NCBI GenBank assembly: GCA_950295325.1 | Contig: OX485804.1 | Location: 52,006,429 to 52,070,428 of the forward strand | DNA: 64,000 bases | Direction: 5' to 3' | DNA from: Polytrichum commune | Taxonomy: Eukaryota > Streptophyta > Polytrichopsida > Polytrichales > Polytrichaceae | In this document: piece after piece, positions 61,140-64,000 of the stretch | Numbering within the stretch: the first letter of the stretch is position 1 | How the letters are laid out: each line of letters starts with the position of its first letter | Made by a program: the position numbers and the translations under genes | The notes under the pieces: model-generated | Told to the model about the DNA's origin: nothing | The model's input: only the letters and a program-made list of their open reading frames with translations | Databases searched by the model: none

Positions 61140-61690
61140 ATTAGGGAAGGAACTGTACAATGCAGGAGCACATTAACTAGTTTCCATCCTACCGATCCAT
61201 AATAACAGTACATTTGATTGGCCCTTAGAGAACCACATGGAAAATATCATGTGAAAATACAAGTCATTTTTAAAACCTTGTACCTTTTAACCATTCATAT
61301 TCACAAATTTAGGAGCTGAATTAGGGAACCTCTCTACAAGGGAATGACAGGTATGATGCAGGAGCACATTACCTAGTATTCATCTTTTCCAACTAACAAC
61401 ACTGCAATTGATCAGCCCTTTCAGACCCACATGGAAAGTATCATGTGAATACATAAGTAGCTATTAAAACCTCATACCTTTCAACCATTCATATTCACAA
61501 ATTGAGATCTGAATTAAGGAACCTCTCTACGAGGGAAGGAAAGGTACAATGCAGAAGCACATTACCTGGTTTCCATCTCATCCAACACAACACTGCAATT
61601 AATCAGCCATATCAGACCACATGGCATTTATTATGTGAAAATACATATGTAGTTTACCTCATACCTAGTTTCCAGAGCCATATACCATAC
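61140..61690. repeat. Three tandem ~180-190-bp units
   Basis: Units start near 61140, 61320 and 61513; each runs ATTAGGGAA-C, GCAGGAGCACATTA, CACATGGAAA-TATCATGTGAA, AACCATTCATATTCACAAAT. The third is incomplete at its end. Non-coding. Confidence 0.75.
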
Positions 61691-61928
61691 TTTGCGAAGG
61701 AGACACCCAAGTTATAAGCCTTTGCAATAGCAAGTGCACAAACCTTCATTAAACCTACCTACCTACCTCTACCTTGTATAACCACTCAATTATAGTATTT
61801 GAGATTTTCTTCTAAAGTTTACTTACAATTTAGCTAGGTTAACCAAAAGAATTATAATATACTGCAGTCAAATGATTATCACTAATTTAATTTGAACAAA
61901 TGACAGCATGTGGGTACATAATACAAGG

Positions 61929-63335
61929 TCACAAGATTGAGCACAAACTCCCAAGACCACAAAGCCCCCAACAGCACCTGGCAGGGTAATCCTTGAGGTA
62001 AACTTGTCTGTCTAGGCCGACAATGAAGAACTTGAATGAGCTTTTGCCTTGGTTGACAGAGACGCGTGTCACGGGAATCATATGCATCTGGTGACGTTCA
62101 CAAATAATCCGAGCAGATGGGGGAACAGGATTCCTCTCCGCAATAACATCCGATGAAAGTTGTGTGAGCCCATGAGAATGTGGAAAGCTTGCAGGTTGGC
62201 ACTGGTACGATTCACTGCTGTACAACTGTACTCCTTTGGCTTCATGGAAGACTTCATCAGGAACTAAGCTAGCATTACTTGATGTGCTGATCTTCTTTGA
62301 TTTCAGAGTTGTCCTGCCATTATCAAACAAATCCTCCAGTCTATGAGAAAAACCAAGCTTGACGGGTCTTAAAGATGTGTTTAGTGTGAAAAGACTAGCA
62401 AATTCAAATCAAGGTCATAGCTATTTTCCTCATACATTTTTGGAGCTCATATCAATATCTTATTTCGTTGTGAAAATGAGGATTCTCTTTCTTCTTAGAT
62501 GATCATATAGATCCCCCAAGTTATGTTGACTATTGAACCTAGAATAGTTTACAAATTTCAGCATGTAGTTCAATCCTTTTTCAGATGTCTCTTCTGGTAT
62601 TGTTCTCAGATCCACACCTAAAGCACACACCACTCAAATATAGGTGTCTGAATAAGATAAGTAACCGAATTAGACACCCTTACCTTACCTTATCTTAAGC
62701 ATGATGTGAAACCCCATCCACCAAACCTGCAATCTATGTTTCTTCTCTGATTCAGAGAGGCACAATGTACTTGCATACTGCAGAAAAGAAAGAAAGACAA
62801 CTCTAATGTTGCCATTGCCGTATTTTATGGTGGTGCTTCATTTTCGAATCAGTATAAGTCTATATGTAATCACAAAATGGGCATTACAAAAATTACATTG
62901 CCTCCTTTCGAAAGTGAACACCTTGAACGAGCACGAACAAGCCAACTGGCACTTATCTCCCCCAAGAGCAAGCCCCTAGCTTCCCACATGGTTGGTTGAA
63001 AATATTTGGTTTACCCAAATACCCCCACTATGATTGGATGGTAGTGTGCACTGGAAATCAAGTGCTAGGAAGGTCACCCATCTGAGTACCATTCCGACCT
63101 TAGGTGGCTTAACCTCAAGAGTTCTCATGGGATCTGGGTAAGGCCTTAGGTTAAAGCCACCCTTTTACATAATGCATACAAACTACAGAGGATCACAGGA
63201 AAACCTTACCATGTGACAATGAGATCCTTGCCCTCCAGCAAGGCACCTGAACCTTCACATTTACCACACCAAATAAGGCCCCGAGAGTTGCATTTTGCAC
63301 ATGGTAACTGCCCTTTTCCTTGGCACTGACCACAC
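61929..63335 (-). CDS. SSUH2: SSUH2-type protein with DnaJ-like zinc finger, 3' part
   Basis: Two phase-consistent exons are seen: 63210-63335 and 61929-62313 (stop). The first carries the Cys-rich finger as CGQCQGKGQLPCAKCNSRG followed by WCGKCEGSGALL, the CxxCxGxG repeats related to the DnaJ zinc finger. The second ends with RHQMHMIPVTRVSV, FFIVGLDRQVYLKDYPARCC and CSIL, matching the C-terminus of SSUH2 proteins. The 5' exons lie further right, within 63336-64000 or outside the window; the part to 64000 is occupied by a dispersed repeat. Animal SSUH2 has been linked to tooth development; the plant role is unknown. The intron holds a 5S-like sequence. Confidence 0.85.
63044..63162 (-). repeat. 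5S rRNA-derived sequence (SINE3- or Cassandra-like)
   Basis: The 119-base minus-strand stretch opens GGGTGGC and keeps 5S internal-promoter blocks: GATCCCATGAGAACTC, GGTTAAGC and GGTACTCAGATGGGTGACC, in the spacing of plant 5S rRNA. Outside these blocks it has diverged, so it is not a functional 5S gene. Such sequences occur in 5S-derived SINEs and in the LTRs of Cassandra-type TRIM retrotransposons. It lies in an SSUH2 intron. Confidence 0.7.
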
Positions 63336-63554
63336 CTGCAGTGAAACCACTTGTAAGCTTATACTGACTTCACCTAACAAGATTCCTGCAAAACATGAAG
63401 AAAGCAAAGTCTTACGAAGAATAGTAGTCCCACTCAGACTGGTCAACCTTGTTGATTGTGTCACCTATTGCTATGAAGCTGGTAACAAAGATAACACATG
63501 AGGTTTGAAGTACTCGTCTATCAGGTCAACAAAAGTCTTTTGCTACCGTATACT

Positions 63555-63945
63555 AGGGCTATCCTTCAACTCGATGGGACTTTTTGTCAGGATTTGGGAC
63601 CCTTCGATTTTGAATTGGTTGTTATTATACAAAATCTATAGTTTTTTTCCACTTGTGGTGCATGCTTTGGAGGTAGTGTTTGAAGTTGAATGAAGAGCAA
63701 CCTATTTCAGTTCATTGAGTACCAAACTCATAGCACCTCTTGACGCGCCAAACTGAGTTTGACCCTCAATGACCAATATAGGTTGTTCTTCATTCGAACC
63801 TCCACACTACCTCAAGCATGCACCAAAAACTTACAAACATGGAAGGTTTTGTATGGAAAAGCAACGAACTCCCGACCAAAAGTTATTTGGAGTTAGAGGA
63901 TAACTCTACTGATTGAAATAATCAAGGACAATTGCAAGATATTCA
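63555..63945. repeat. Dispersed repeat, second copy of the 21.7-kb repeat
   Basis: Homologous to 21735-22135 in the same orientation, here upstream (on the minus strand) of the visible SSUH2 exons and probably intronic. Confidence 0.6.
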
Positions 63946-64000
63946 TTTTAAAATCACATGTCGAAGCAGATGGAAGGTTTAGGAAAGCTTCCAATAGTCA

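Overview
This is nuclear DNA of a land plant. Six protein genes can be modelled from splice signals and family resemblance: 2-isopropylmalate synthase (IPMS), a ZRANB3-type SNF2 helicase with an HNH nuclease, the spliceosome factor PRP3, a tonoplast-dicarboxylate-type SLC13/DASS transporter, a plant multi-membrane protein that I associate with the DUF7733 family, and the 3' part of an SSUH2-type zinc-finger protein. The plant origin rests on the plant-type IPMS with a leader peptide, the HNH helicase arrangement, and a telomere-like TTTAGGG tract. Long AT-rich spacers, many miniature transposons and an intronless IPMS would suit a seed-free plant such as a bryophyte or lycophyte, but I cannot fix the species.

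Layout. 1-8.3 kb is transposon-rich: two Tourist-like MITEs, a pogo-like element and a 1.52-kb hAT element with a perfect 8-bp target duplication. IPMS follows (8771-10729, +). The HNH helicase (13358-25427, -) has 22 exons that join in frame to 1601 residues; its introns carry two copies of another MITE family and a dispersed repeat. 25.4-34.5 kb holds only remnants: a degraded partial copy of the helicase gene interrupted by a MITE, a GC-rich block, a decayed G-poor LINE, a 63-bp-arm hairpin, a gag fragment with a primer-binding site, and a 46-bp minisatellite. 34.5-39.1 kb has nothing I recognise. PRP3 (39157-42710, -; five exons, 767 residues) is followed by a 1-kb TIR element and a cluster of MITEs. 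The transporter (50171-54287, +; five exons, 583 residues) and the DUF7733-like gene (57462-58927, +; two exons, 273 residues) both have tandemly duplicated 5' leaders. SSUH2 (from 61929, -) runs off the right side and has a 5S-rRNA-derived sequence in an intron.

The genes do not form a pathway or cluster. They are unrelated housekeeping genes set in transposon debris. I found no convincing new multi-gene system. The most unusual items are the eight-unit repeat tail and candidate PCNA-binding motif on the helicase, the undefined C-terminal block of the LINE, the 5S-derived copy, and a MITE insertion whose empty site can be read from the parental helicase intron.
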